DNA of 64,000 nt from contig CM057006.1 of the NCBI GenBank assembly GCA_029891345.1, positions 42,197,056 to 42,261,055 of the forward strand, given 5' to 3'. Source of the DNA: Dryococelus australis (Eukaryota > Arthropoda > Insecta > Phasmatodea > Phasmatidae). The stretch's first letter is position 1. The number at the start of each line of letters is the position of its first letter. Both the position numbers and the translations under genes were made by a program. The notes under the pieces were generated by a model. It did no database searches and was not told the origin of the DNA. It was given only the letters and a program-made list of their open reading frames with translations. This document shows, in pieces, positions 41,757 to 54,195 of the stretch.

Positions 41757-43130
41757 GAGTATGGCTACAAAGATATGGTTCCTACAATTATATTTTTTCT
41801 CGGTGCGGAAATAGTAGCCCTGCTGCCTGCTACATGACTTGAGCGGGTATTGTAGAATGCATTATAGAAAGAGTGTGCGCCGAGTAAAAAAAGGTGTTTG
41901 GGGACACCTAAGAAAAAGCACAGTCGTAGAATAAAAAACTGTACAGAATACACTGGGCCGTGCAATGCAGCAATGTTCCTTGCAGTTCCCCTTAAGTGTC
42001 AGATTCCACGAAATAATATAAAAAGTGCGCAGGTTGTTTTTGTATTTACATTAGTCAATGTAACAGTAAGCTGCGATATTTATTATTATTATTACTATTA
42101 CTATTATTTTAGCAAACAGCGACACATACGACACTGAGAAAGTAAAAATTAGAAAATCTTTTGATTTTAAGTGCTAAGTGTATTATTTGAATTTTATTTT
42201 TATCTTGAAACAGTTCTCGACGGGAGTATTATTTAGCCGTGGCACATTTCCGGGATTATTTTGTAGCGCAGATGATAAAATATGAACCACGTTGAGAGGT
42301 AATCGGTTTCATTTACAAGTGCTGGCGTGTGAACTACCTTACAGTTTGTTGATTTGTTTTTCCGTCACTTACACAGAATCTTAACTGTTTATTTATTTTT
42401 TCAGGTTGTTGAAGTTTGGCATGCGGCTTAAAAGGAAACACATTCACTTTATTTATTTAATTTTTTTTTTTTTTTTTACGTGAGTGCTGGGCAACTCTAA
42501 AACTTAATTGTTGTGGAAGTTGTTTTGCTGGTGTAATAAAATTGTAAATAAATCTCTGGAAGTGCCGTCAGTTGTACGTTTTGCGCTCCAAGTTACGCTA
42601 AACGCCTTTTTAATTCTCGGCCGCGCCACGCTGTTTTATGTGGCTGATGTTTAATTTTGAGTCCACTGGCTTTTATCGTTCGGCAGTGTTCGGGACGTGG
42701 ATGCTAAGAAATGCTGCGGAATGTGTACGTTGTTTGAAACATGGAAGTCGAATTAAAAATGGTTTACGTTCAGTGTGTAAGCGAGGCTGTGAAAAATGTG
42801 GGAAGAATTCGAAGAATTACTTGTGGCCCGGCGGCTGTGTGGGCGAGAACGTTTCCAAGAAAAACCGAGCGCTGGCACGTAAACGAAGTAAAATATCCAC
42901 TCGAGATTTTTTTTTTTTTTGTTGTTGTTTTGTGCTGGGTAGAGTTACCGGTGAGTACGCAAGTTTTTCGAGATTTGTACTTAAAACGGGCTACTCATCT
43001 ATATATTTGCGTGCACAACCATTATTCTTGGTTTTGACTGGTGTGGTACATGGCGTTGAGTATTTTTTTTAGTATGTGGGAAAAATTAGTTGAAAAAAAA
43101 ATTATCATTCAATCGACGATCTCATATTTT
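41757..43130. other. No gene recognised; ATT/ATTACT microsatellite
   Basis: (TTA)n-type microsatellite at 42078-42108 and T runs near 42463-42477 and 42908-42920. The + frame 42638-43072 has no domain and runs through poly-T, so I do not call it a gene. Confidence 0.45.
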
Positions 43131-43561
43131 GTAAAAGCGACCCGCCTCGGCCTCGCTCGGGTGCGATTTACGAAATACGGCGCCGCTGTTTAGGTTTACA
43201 GCAACTGCATACGCTAAATGCTTAAGGTAACTAACATAGGATTAATACTGTGTTGTTCAAAAAGTCTTCGTAAGTGAACCCCTAAAAGACAGAAATGGTT
43301 GCCGCGGATCATCCTTAAAATATAAACATATGCTGTCGCGTCCTTTTTTAGTCCATTTTGAGATGTACAATTCGGTAGTACATTTTTCTACTATTCTCAC
43401 GTGAAATATGAATGTGTTATATACTTAAATCATCATGAATAAACCCTCTAAATGAGGGTGTAAACCGCATCAAAATCCATCAAGTAGTTCACAAGCCCTA
43501 GCCAAATACACAAAGACACGCGGCCGGGCGACTTTGTTTTATACTATGTATGGATAGAGAT
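43131..43561 (+). mobile_element. Short RTE-tail-like retroelement, copy 1
   Basis: Starts GCGACCCGCCTCGGCCTCGC and ends CGGGCGACTTTGTTTTATAC-TATGTATGGATAGAGATA. The 3' section ACCGCATCAAAATCCATCAA-GTAGTT and the GATA-like tail resemble 3' ends of RTE-clade LINEs and their dependent SINEs. The copy at 54373-54787 has the same start and end with a different middle length. No coding capacity. Confidence 0.65.
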
Positions 43562-43612
43562 ATTTTACAAATTCACCAATTGTTACACCTGTGTGCGTTA
43601 AATAAAAGAGAT

Positions 43613-43729
43613 ATAGGCTATTCGCGTTAAAGTGATCACTTTTGAAAGCTCTCACATATGGAATAATAGTCAATGAATATATTTTATTTTAGCCTTCGGG
43701 GACAACTTCCGAGTGCGGTGGAGTATATA
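43613..43729 (-). mobile_element. MITE family 1, short form, copy 7, truncated by mariner
   Basis: TATAGGCTATTCGCGTTAAA start and GAGTGCGGTGGAGTATATA; the sequence then switches at a TA to the mariner end CGAGGGG. The rest of the MITE is not found on the far side. Confidence 0.75.
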
Positions 43730-44893
43730 CGAGGGGTTTTTTTTTTTCAACCTCCGATGGGGCGTAAAATGAAAACGAGAACATATACAAGTAACTTTTC
43801 AACATAATCACCTTGCCCATTGAGACACTTGTCGTACCGGTGCACCAGCTACCCAATACACTCTGCAAAGAATGTTTGCCGCCTTACTGTTGAGCCATGT
43901 CGTGTCACTGTGTCCTGCAGTTCGTTGTTGGTGTTGAGGCGCCGTCCTCGCAGCCACTTTTTTTTTTAACGCCGGGAAAAGGTGAAAGTCACTCGGTGCC
44001 AGATCTGGGCTGTAAGGCGGGTGATCGAACACTTCCCATCGAAAACTTGCCAGAAGTTGTAGGGTTACCGCAACACTATGCGCTCGCCGCAGGGATTCGA
44101 AGCTGCGGAATTTAAAAATATAGTACCTGAAGACGAAAATTATTGTATTTTGTACAAAATTATAGTACACTCACGAATATTGTAAACAAGTACTGTATTT
44201 ACAAAGCAAACTTAGAAACGACGACAGTAGAATATCCACAAGTCAACTATAAGCATATTGTGTAATAATTAAAATAAATGCATGAAATTAATATGATACA
44301 TAAGTAAATTAAAGGTGAGTTTGTTTACAAGAATATAAGCTGCCAAAATAAAATTTGCTTGTTTTCCAAAATTTTGCACGCCATAAGAAATGACGCACAG
44401 AAGATTACACAACAATTCCAATTTCTTGCGTATCGTTTTCTATGTTGCTGTTTGCTGACTGATAAATGTTTTTTGTCGTCATGTATGGTTCCTTTAAAAT
44501 CATAGTATTTTGCGTACTATAATGGATTTGCTATAGTACATCGTATGAAGCTCTAAATTGTAGTACAAATACTATAATTATAGTACAGTTTCCATCCCTG
44601 GCGGTCGGGCATTGTCATGAAGCCAGACAACACCCGAAGTCAGCATTCCTCTCCGTTTGTTGCGAATCGATGATCGTAGCCTTCGTAATGTCGCACAGTA
44701 TGCAGCGGCATTGGTGGTGGTCCCCAGCTCCATGAAATCAATCAGTAGAACACCTTGGTGATCCCAGGACGCTGTAGCCATCTGTTTCTTGTGGCTGAAT
44801 GTCCGTTTAAACTTTTTCGGCTTCAAACATGCGACGTGTTTACATGCAGAAACAAGTGCAAACTGTTCTACAAAAACATTGAAAATTATTTTT
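43730..44893 (-). mobile_element. mariner-like transposon (cecropia/mauritiana-like DD34D), interrupted
   Basis: The left terminus CGAGGGGTTTTTTTTTTTC follows TA (43728-43729). On the - strand transposase pieces read KPKKFKRTFSHKKQMATASW, DHQGVLLIDFMELGTTTNAA, RRGMLTSGVVWLHDNARPPG (catalytic Asp in HDNAR), then after an insertion LQLLASFRWEVFDHPPYSPD, LAPSDFHLF (third Asp). The N-terminal half is missing and the right end runs into a GT microsatellite. The catalytic motifs themselves are intact, but the gene is not. Confidence 0.85.
44090..44600. mobile_element. hAT-like MITE inside the mariner
   Basis: 511 bp with terminal inverted repeats CAGGGATTCGAAGCTG and CAGGGATGGAAACTGT (reverse of the right end), both followed by an AAAATATAGTAC / ATAATTATAGTAC stretch. 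It splits the mariner between HDNARP and the VTLQLL region. Near-boundary octamers GCGCTCGC (44080) and GCGGTCGG (44601) match 6 of 8, in keeping with an 8-bp hAT duplication that has decayed. Confidence 0.7.
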
Positions 44894-44895
44894 TC

Positions 44896-44897
<2 letters not shown>

Positions 44898-44930
<33 letters not shown>

Positions 44931-44962
44931 CACACGCACGCACGCACGCACACACACTGTTT
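44898..44962. repeat. (GT)n then (CA)n microsatellite
   Basis: CGTGTGTGTGTG... to TATACACACGCACGCACG..., an inverted dinucleotide tract able to form a hairpin. It abuts the truncated mariner end. Confidence 0.95.
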
Positions 44963-45084
44963 TAAGACGCCAAGTTGCGTATCCGAGTTTGTGGGGGATG
45001 GAAGTCTTAAATTAATTAAAATAAGAAAAAATTAAATTTTGATTTTTAAAATTTATTTGTAATGCTATAAATATCTACACACCT

Positions 45085-45412
45085 ATTATTTATATCGTTT
45101 AACTACACATCCCTGCTATTACTCCTTATTTTTGTTAAATTGGACTTCCACTTATATTTTATCTATAAATTATAATATTTCATTTATTATTAATATGAAT
45201 AAAAATAGGGAGAAATGTGTGTGTCTAGTAAGGAATAGTTCTTATGCGAAATATTATTACACCGAAAGCGCACGAATAAGGTGCGCCGACCGGTTTTGTG
45301 TAATTTCCTAGACTCGGTTAAGCTTAGTTTGCATGAGACGGAGGAATATGCTAGATGTATAACTTCAGCAAGGGTGTAGAAAAATTGGAAGTAATTGTGA
45401 ATAGTTTATATA
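45085..45412 (+). mobile_element. MITE family 2, copy lacking the left end
   Basis: AATTATAATATTTCATTTAT, ATATGAATAAAAATAGGGAG, GTCTAGTAAGGAATAGTTCT, CGGTTAAGCTTAGTTTGCAT and the right end GGAAGTAATTGTGAATAGTT-TATA match 57431-57870. Confidence 0.75.
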
Positions 45413-45939
45413 TTGAGTGTATCCAAGTTGCAAACATATACACAACATATGGTCTAATGTGAATACTAAGAGTGGTACAAATCTTTGAAGTTGGACCTGG
45501 AACACTTGTTTATTGCAGATATTGGTGATAATATATAAGATGGAAAACCGATTGTCTGGATAATGGTTAACTGAACAAATATATTCAAACACCACAACAC
45601 TTGTCGCTGCCATCAAATTATTTCTTGAAAATAATCACTGTTACTACCCTTATTTGGAACTAACATCCATGTCGCGGGAGCATATTCGGGATTTAAAGAA
45701 TGGATTATTAATCCTCATGTCACAATTAACGAAACTGCCACCTTGTGTAAATACCCCAAACCTCGCCGTTTTCGAGTAACTCGTGTTTTACATTAAAAAT
45801 AATATTTACCAATACCTGGCAACTGTGCACCTACAATACCCAATAACACAATTTTACGGCAATTAAAGGGAGGGGAAGATTCCGGAGAGAGACATATTGC
45901 AGTGGTACTGTAATGAATTTTTCTTTCAAAAATGTGTAT
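45413..45939. other. No gene recognised
   Basis: No recognisable motif. Confidence 0.4.
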
Positions 45940-46361
45940 TAGGCTGTTCACGGCGAAATGAGCACTTTTGAAAGCCCTGCTTAAGATCTACTTGTATGCA
46001 CGTTGTGGGTTCTCCCGCCTTATGTAAAATTAACACTGCCATGGGTCTCATCACTTTATTCATACGTCGATCAAGTGAAGCTCTGCAATTATTAGAATAG
46101 TAAATACTTTACAAATCTGCTAATTTTTACACGTTGGTATATAAAAAAATTAAGAAAGTGAAAGAAATAATGGAAGATATCACAAATGATTACCTAACAC
46201 TTTTTATTCGACGTTAAGATATGGAAATACTTTCCATCCGTCGTGGCCAACTTTACTAGGCGTATGTCACTCATTGAGCCCGTTAAATTTTTTGCGGCCA
46301 GGAACAGTGACATTTTCCCAAGGTTGATTTCAAAAGTGCTCACTTTATCATGAACAGCCTT
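45940..46361 (-). mobile_element. MITE family 1, long form, copy 10 (reverse)
   Basis: TAGGCTGTTCACGGCGAAAT start, TTATTCATACGTCGATCAAG and TTCGACGTTAAGATATGGAA inside, CACTTTATCATGAACAGCC end. Confidence 0.88.
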
Positions 46362-46539
46362 TACCTCCGTTAGAATTAATTTTATATCATATGTCGTGTA
46401 TTTGTTTTCAACTTCAGTTTTCGTGATTAACCTACAGCCGAAGTCTGTCGGTCGAATTTAGATACATTCTGTACAGAGCATGGAGGTAATAGATGATGGA
46501 AAGGCAACAGCCTATCTTCTCCACGTTTATCAAGTGAAG

Positions 46540-47240
46540 CCAATGCCTTGTCTGACTTCTTTCAACTGCGCATGCGCAGACAGATTGTTTACGCCAGCCG
46601 CCATATTATGAGTGGCAAAAGTTACACAGCAAGCAATGTAAAACATGCACCTTTTTGCCACTACCAGCCCAGTCCTCGTCTTTCATTATCGGCTTCACTT
46701 TCGTGTCTCGGCTCCCACTCCACGGACTAATACCTCCACGGTACAGAGCTGGTGGCATTTGGTAGTAACGGACGCGGCGTGACAGCTTGGCGCGTCTCGC
46801 ACAGCTGTCTCGCTCGATCATTATCGGCGGCCCGACTGCAGGGCCGACCATTGCCAATCAGTGGCGCTTCCTAGCGGCGGGCGACGCAAGCTCGTCCCGC
46901 CAGCAGAGCGTCCATTAATGTTCTCCGCCGCTCGCTCCCGACAACCCAGCACGGCCGCCAAGGAAGCGGGCGTGGTATAAATCCCGACAACCAGTGCAGC
47001 CACCTTCCTAAATTTTAATGGATTTTGTCGTTAATGCGTTCGAACGGCCGCCACTTAATCATTAGAATTGGAACATTAGCGGGTAATGACTTTAATTTCC
47101 CTCGTTTCTTTCTCCCCCCCCCCCCCAACCCCTTCCACCGTCTTCTCTGCTCCCAACGCCCCTCGAACCCTCGTCTGTTGGAAAGGACTCCCTGGCGGAG
47201 TGTATTTTAGAATTGAAGCGGGTCGTGAAGGAATTTTTAT
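46540..47240. promoter_or_regulatory. GC-richer block with CCAAT and TATA-like elements
   Basis: 46780-47000 is GC-rich with GACCATTGCCAATCAGTGG (CCAAT box near 46854) and GGGCGTGGTATAAATCCC (TATA box near 46975) on +. No open frame or exon can be named downstream. A poly-C tract follows at 47106-47117. It could be an intronic promoter, enhancer, or LTR-like relic; function is not shown. Confidence 0.3.
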
Positions 47241-47504
47241 GGCGTCGTATAAAAATTGTAGGAGCTCCGCGAAATCCGTAATATTTTATGCGTGCTGGAA
47301 TTAGAGTTGGATGTGTTAACTGCAGTGGCGAACTTGAAATAGGGGCTGGGGTGAACGCTTCGATATCCCATTTTCCGGGATGAATTGGCCATAAAAAAAA
47401 CTGCTAAGTACTGAGATTTCTTTTTGTTGTAATATTAATTTCTGTGAGCCAGCACCGAAAAGTTTTTCCCGTGGCCATGGCGGTGCTAGATAACGGGAGT
47501 AGGT

Positions 47505-47744
47505 ATATGCAGTAAACGGTGAAGTGGGCACTTTTGATGTCCTAGTTACTTTTTCCTTTCAGCCATATTCAAGCAATTAAACACCTTTCTAAAATAAATG
47601 TTTCTATGTAAGTAATAAACCCATTGTGTATATTCCACAACTCTCCGAAGTTGACGTCTGAAGTGGAAATAAAATAGATTTATTGGCTATTATTCCAAAT
47701 GAGAGGGCGTTCAAAAGTGCTCACTTTACCGTGAATAGCCTATA
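47505..47744 (+). mobile_element. MITE family 1, short form, copy 8
   Basis: GCAGTAAACGGTGAAGTGGG start (degenerate), CTAGTTACTTTTTCCTTTCA inside, and end CTTTACCGTGAATAGCCTAT. Confidence 0.83.
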
Positions 47745-50700
47745 TTTTGCTGACGTCTGACCAAATCCTTTTGTCCATGATTATTAATTTGAATTTTGCA
47801 TTTGTTTACACGTCAGCGCAGAATTTTAATTAGTATTTTTTCTTTTTGTTTTGGTTTTCCGTCTTAATAAGTAGAATTATGGTTAGATTTTTCGCGTTTT
47901 TAAAATTTTATCACATGCTGCTGACAAAATAGCATACGACCATTGTAAAAAAAAAAAAAAAAAAACTTCCGACCGACAGATCGGGCGTATATCCATATAT
48001 CCCCGAGCAATTTACACAGTAGTATTTGTCATTGGTTGACTATTTTACAGTCCTCGAGTGAAACTTAGTATATGGTCTTTTAGTCGGCACTCGTAGCATT
48101 GTGCAAGCTAAGGGGTTTCGCCCCCCCCCCCCCCGGGCAGGTTAATGGAGTTGTAGTTTAGACTGAAAAAAAAATAGATTAACCTTGAAACGTAGTACAC
48201 TGTTGTGAAATATCAATAGACACACGTACTGTACGAGCGGGAAATTTAATAAGTCCGTGGTTAGATTTAGTTTCTCACTACTGACATTTGTATGTAACAA
48301 TGCGCAGGCGCAAAAAATACTCTTTCTTATATCTGTCCCGTTGAAGTTATTCATAACATGCAATTTTGAACAGAATTATGTTATAATTTATACTAAGTGT
48401 TCAACAAAAACAATCGGCCAAAGCGAGCAAAAATAATTCCCCCATAATAATAATAAGCCCAACCCCCATTAATTGGTTGCTAGATCTGCCACTGCATTGT
48501 ATCTCAGGACTGTATTCAACCCGTCCCCGCAGATTTAGACACAAAAATATTTATGTGAAAGCACCTAATGTTTATTTTCTATACGTTACGTATTTAAATT
48601 TAAAAAAAACCGTTACATTGAAAAATGTTACGCAATATGTCATAATTCTTAAACCATTAAACTAAATTGAGTTAAGTGAAAGCTCTACGTACCGCCGTTT
48701 CAGGGTATAGTCACCAACTGGAATTTAGTTCGCTTGCATACCAAATCACTTGACAGTTGTAACGTCTCATAGTAAATGTGGAATACAATTAATTCCGTTC
48801 AAGCTAAACCGATAGTCTGTATTTGTTAAAGTGGTCTGTTCCAGATGGACAAAGTGTCATGTTTCTTGAACAGTTTAACCAGTTTTAACCAAACTTTGTA
48901 TAACTTATCTGTCTCTCCCCCCACCCCCCACCCCCTTCGCGGCCCATGATTTTGGAGTTTGCGTCGCCCGAGTAAAGCATAGAATATAGGCGTCGGTCTA
49001 ACAATTGTTGGACTACATTGTTACCTATCGTGGTTGTATTGTTTGAGTATATCGTCACCTTAGACAGTGTTGGGACGTCGTGGAGCATGACTGATGACTG
49101 CAGGGCAACGCTTGTTCGAGTATAGATGTTTAATAATCTCGTTGAGGCACAACGTCCACAGACAGCAGTATGGACATTTAGTACCTTCGCCTTCCCCCCC
49201 CCCCCCGTAGCTAGTGACATAAGAAAACGACTCAAATTTAATACTTTTTTTTAGCGTGTAGTTGCGAACCTCGATAAACTGGTCGGTTATCTCCTCTAAT
49301 GCGGGGTGAAATGCAGAATATCTGGTTAACGTTTGTTCCGGATACGTATTCTGGATGTCAAGTGTTGTTGAAGGTCGATGCAACGCGTCGCCTGGAATAC
49401 GCAGCTTTGGTGCACTTGAGTGCGTAACCAGCTGCATATCCAGGGGTAGTTGTTCATCCTAGTCGCTTTGATATTACGTCCAACTTATAACTGTTTTTTT
49501 TTTTTTTTGCGTGGCGAATGTTTGCGTCCGTCTCTTCCGTCGGTGTGCCAATACAGGAGAGGATTCCGGACCACAAGACCCTCGTTAAAATATTAGTCTG
49601 CGCGTTCCCAATTCAGGCAGGGTCGTAGTGGATAAGAGAATGCTGGCGCCAGGACATGGGATATAAACGGTGGCCCCGACTGTTGGAGGGTAATGTTTGA
49701 ACAACTGAGCGGGCCTCCAATCCGCATTCATATCATTACCTTGTATTTATTTATGCTGACAGATATCGCCTTTTCAGAGTAAACAGGATAATTTCGGTAT
49801 GTGGTTAAGGATCGATCTCAAACAATCTCGTTCAGTTAACGTTGTTAGGTGTTGACAGTAATTCTCGACTTCGTAGTTTCTGAACGCGACGTTTTTTTTT
49901 TTTATTTCTGGGTATTGTAAGGCGTGTGTTAACGCCCATACAGAAATTGATATCATTATTAAATTTGCCACATGTATTAATTTTCTAAAAGGAGGGCGGC
50001 AAGGTGTAACTAATATGCCCACACGTTGAGCAGCCGATAAATTCTATAATCTATTGGCTCATTTATGAGTGCACACAACTGTCTTGCATGACCCACGCTT
50101 GGTTTGCCAATATTTTTAAAATGATGGTGTGTTGGAAACAGACTGACTTTACAGATAATAATATATATCTTGAGCCAGTATACCTCAATGAATACAAATA
50201 TGTGCAGTCAAATTAGATAATGTGCGTGTGGAGAAACAGCATAAATCAGTACAATATGTGCCCTTTCTTTCCCATATCATGATCAGGATAATTGATTCAT
50301 ATACACAGACTATTATAGATTGTAGAAAAAGAAATTCTTACTACTAACATGACACAAGGAAACTCTGAAGAAAGCTTAGGGAAATACAATTAAAGAAATA
50401 ATGGAAAATCTCATTTCTTACTCACATGCAACATATTTAGACCTTTTTTAAACAGAAGACATCTAATATCTAAGGATTTTGCTGTCAGTACTCAGAGAAA
50501 AATTAGTTACTTCAAAATTAACTAGTTTATAAAAGAAACTATCGATTTCCCTAAAATAATCACACAATAGCTCTGATAAATTAGAAGCACATTATTTGAC
50601 TTATGAGGGCAACCACGCTTAGTTCATCAGTTCTTGGTAATTTATTGCCACATACTCGGACCACTGGACTTGCCATATTATTATATTCCACATAGAACTT

Positions 50701-52079
50701 CAAGGCTAGTAATGTATTGACTGATTAAATAGAAAAGAAAAACCTTACTTGAAGAATTCTGCAGATATTAAGGCACAATAGCTGGTATCCAGACTGCCTC
50801 AGAACACCTACCGGTAAATGCATAATGAATGATTCTCCTGCAGGTAGATACTCTCAGCTGTGTTTAGCAACAATATTTAATACTGCTCTGCCTCAATACT
50901 GAAACTTATTCATAAAATTCAATTAACATCATTCCACACATGTAACTTCTGCGTGGAGGCCATTTGTTCCTCCTCTAGAATCTTTTCTTACAACATAAAA
51001 TTTTCAGTCAAGTCCTTCCTAACGAACAAAAAACACGTCTGCATTGTCACATTCAAAACCCACTAAATTTGTTTTCTGCTTGGCACACTTTCATAATCTC
51101 TTACCAATGAGAAACAGATAACACACTATTTAAACATTATTTTCCATTATTAAAATTATGCAGCTAAAATGTCAATCTAGTAGAGTGTGGATTAAAGTTG
51201 CAGTATGTTTTTCGACATAGTTAACATTGACTGATTTTAAATAAATTAAAATATGTGAAAATACATATTAATTAATTTGACATGTAAAAGAATTTTAATT
51301 AAATCATTAAAATGAGGTTAATAACATATGTTCACAATATTTAAATAACCGTAAATGGTGTGTGTGGAAATTTAAAAATAATAAAGTGTCATGTGGACTG
51401 TAAGGAAACTCCTTACAGTATTTTTTTTTTTTGTTTTTTTTTTTTTTGAACGATGATGCCCATTGTATATATGAAAAGTGTGTGTATGTATATATATATA
51501 TAAAGCATCTTTGTTATCACTGCAGTAAAAAAAAAAAAAGTGTTTTGCGGTTTGGTGATGGTTTAAAAATGTTGCGGACGTCTTGTTTCACAAACCTTAT
51601 GTAAGTCTGGCTTTTCTCCAACCCGGGCAGGTGTATTAAATGAAAGTTTATTTTAATAGGTTCCTTTTTTTTCATAATCTTGCAGTCGGTTAAATAAAGC
51701 TCTGTCCTGGTGGAGTCATATTCCCGTAAAACCTAAATAATGGCGCACTGACTTATAAGGGACTTAGAAAACCAACTTTATTATTATTATTATTATTACG
51801 AAAAGTGATTTGCACGTAACACATTTTACATGTTCTGTAATTTACTAACCTCCGTATTTCGCGTTTCGTAAAATGCTCGTATCTTTGCTGCAAGCAGCTC
51901 GCGGTAGACAAGCCCGCGGCCTATTTGTGTCTCGTGTCGTTAACGGAAAAAAAAAAAAAAAAAAAAAAAAAGTTTCGCCGTCATCGCTTCTCAAAGAACG
52001 AAAGAGGGAAGTGACGTTTTGGCGATAGAACAAGCCCGTCAAAGTATGTTGCTTTCTCATGACATACGCATCGATCTCT
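47745..52079. other. AT-rich DNA without recognised gene
   Basis: Structures seen: A run 47948-47965, C runs 48121-48134 and 49195-49206, T runs at 49495-49508 and 51421-51447, a TA run at 51489-51503 and an A run 51949-51971. 50040-51400 is unique-looking AT-rich sequence. No exon or repeat family assigned. Confidence 0.45.
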
Positions 52080-52083
52080 TTAA

Positions 52084-52440
52084 GGGGTATGGTGCACGAA
52101 AATTGTATATTTATATAATTTTTATCGCCTTTTTTTAAAGAGGATTTTTCGAAATGTTTGGTTCGACAAGACGCAAATAAGAATTTGAACACCTTATTGC
52201 ATGGTTTAAAATTCTCTGCGTTCGATATTCTCGGAGCTCTGACTGAAGATAAGAAAAAAAAGATCATTTTCTTTCTTCTATCAGTGCTCCGAGAATAACG
52301 TATGCCGTGAAAATCTAACAACGTAAAAAGGTGTTGATAATTATTATTCACGTCTTGTCGAACCAAAAATTTCGATAAATCCTTTGGAAAACGACATATC
52401 GAAAATCGAGTAAATATACTGCTTTCATTTGCCATTCCCC
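52084..52440. mobile_element. Palindromic (fold-back) piggyBac-type MITE, TTAA-flanked
   Basis: 357 bp between TTAA at 52080-52083 and 52441-52444. Ends GGGGTATGGTGCACGAAAAT and (inverted) GGGGAATGGCAAATGAAAGC. The arms match nearly to the centre: TTGGTTCGACAAGACG / CGTCTTGTCGAACCAA, AACACCTT / AAGGTGTT, ATTCTCGGAGCTCTGA / AGTGCTCCGAGAAT, with the turn near 52262. TTAA duplication is the piggyBac signature. The 196-codon - strand frame that crosses it is an artefact of the palindrome. Confidence 0.85.
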
Positions 52441-52444
52441 TTAA

Positions 52445-54195
52445 AATTAAAAATGTACGTTGTCAGCTGCATGCTCTTGGAAAGTTTGTTTAAACGTAAT
52501 TTTTGTATCTTAGTTTAAACATTTGTTTGCCAGTTTATTTACTTTTGTGTGATTTTTTTTACATTTTTTTTTTTGTGAATTTACAATTTTCGTTTTGAAA
52601 CATTATCGTACACACATAATAATTATGATTATGATTTAATATGTTACAAAATGGTTTTTTCGCCAATTCTTAAAAGTGATTTGTATTAATTTGTGTGTTG
52701 ATTTTCATCGGTAGCTCACAAACGGTAACCTGGTTACGTCAGTGTTTCTTACATTTTTTTTTTTTCGTAATTATTGTTGACTTATTTTTAGTATTTTACT
52801 GTATTTGAACTATTGCAAATGTAGTCATTAGTGATAGTTTTACTGTATTTGAACTATTGCAAATGTAATCATTAGTGATAGTTTTTCTGTACGTAATTAA
52901 GCGTAAGAGAAGAAGAAAGTTTTTAACTTCGTTACAAATAAAACCAATAAATAACGAAATATTTGTATGCAGTTGAGATATTCTTCTAATCCTCTTCGAT
53001 TATAATTGCGAGTATGTAGCAACTTTTACGGAAATGTGAGGTAACTTTGCATTCTTCACATTTGGCATGCAGTTATACAGAAAAAATACCGATAATTTAA
53101 AGATTAATGCTCGAAAAAATTTGGTAAATTAATATAATACATACTTTAGGTTGGTTATTCTACCAACTGCTAGTTTGGTCGTGCGTCTCTATTAGAAAAA
53201 CAAGTATTTCGTCGAGTGCAAAGAATTGCGAACAGCAAAGGGCGAAATAATAAACTGAACTGTTTAATGTGCATTAATTATACATTAGAGGGTTCTAATA
53301 TTTTTTTACTTCCACATAAATTTCCATTATGCGCACGGAGCGCCACATAAATAAATTAAGAATTAAAAAATAATATCTTCCAGCACATTAAAAATTCAGC
53401 TACTTTTTATCCGTATTCAGCAGTAATCAAGCCAAATATTAATATATTTTAGAATTGAAGACGTATATTTTATTTTTTCAGGAAACGCAAAAAAAACGTC
53501 GTTAAGTAAAACGATTTTGTCTTGATGATGAACTCTAGGTAGTTATTTGACTTTAATGACTGTCAAAAATATAAATAAAGAACAACCGCAGGAATTTTCA
53601 GTATCGTTAGATTCATGCATAATTATTTGTGTAGCCCAGTAATTTATTAGGAAGCTAAACTGTGCGCTGATGACTCTGCTAATTAGTAACTAACATGTTG
53701 CATGTGTTTATTGCACGAAGAAAATTAATTTACGAAGGTATTAATTCTGACTGGAATTAAATGTAAGTCATCATGCCAGGTAGCAGTATAGGAGAATATA
53801 AATAGTTATACCAAGATGTTTTAGTATCTAGATACAAGTGCAGATTTTTGGAATTGCAGTTTCTGGCATTTAATATGAAAATTTAGAAATTTTTGAAAAA
53901 TGTTCTTTTTAATTTTTTATTCTTTATACGTATATTTTTTGTTTTGGGTTTTGGCAGACAGTTACTCAAGTGTGTAGCGTACATTTATTTTCACACTCAC
54001 ATTCTTTCTGGGACATATTGATACATGAAATATGATTTCTGTGCGTAACTCCCATGGGATCAAAACAAATGTACGCAAGGAAAACGTAGTGGCGGATAAT
54101 GACCGCAAGTTGAACCGTACTTATATGGAATAAATATAGACTGACATTTTTTTTTTTCGTAGCTAACGCTTTTAAAGGAATAAGTACACTGCGAA
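52445..54195. other. AT-rich DNA with one short tandem duplication
   Basis: A 44-bp unit (GTATTTGAACTATTGCAAAT...) occurs twice in tandem at 52797-52888. No gene or other repeat recognised. Confidence 0.5.

Noticed and set aside
42638-43072. 144-codon + frame
   Set aside because: Passes through poly-T giving FFFFF and CCC residues; no domain, no splice signals, no conserved composition.
44578-44955. N-terminal CACVRACVYTHTHTHT extension of the mariner frame
   Set aside because: Encoded by the GT/CA microsatellite, not transposase.
51845-52435. 196-codon open frame on the - strand, longest in the window
   Set aside because: It runs through the TTAA-flanked palindrome and a poly-A/T tract (FFFFFFFFF), with no domain; open by chance and symmetry.
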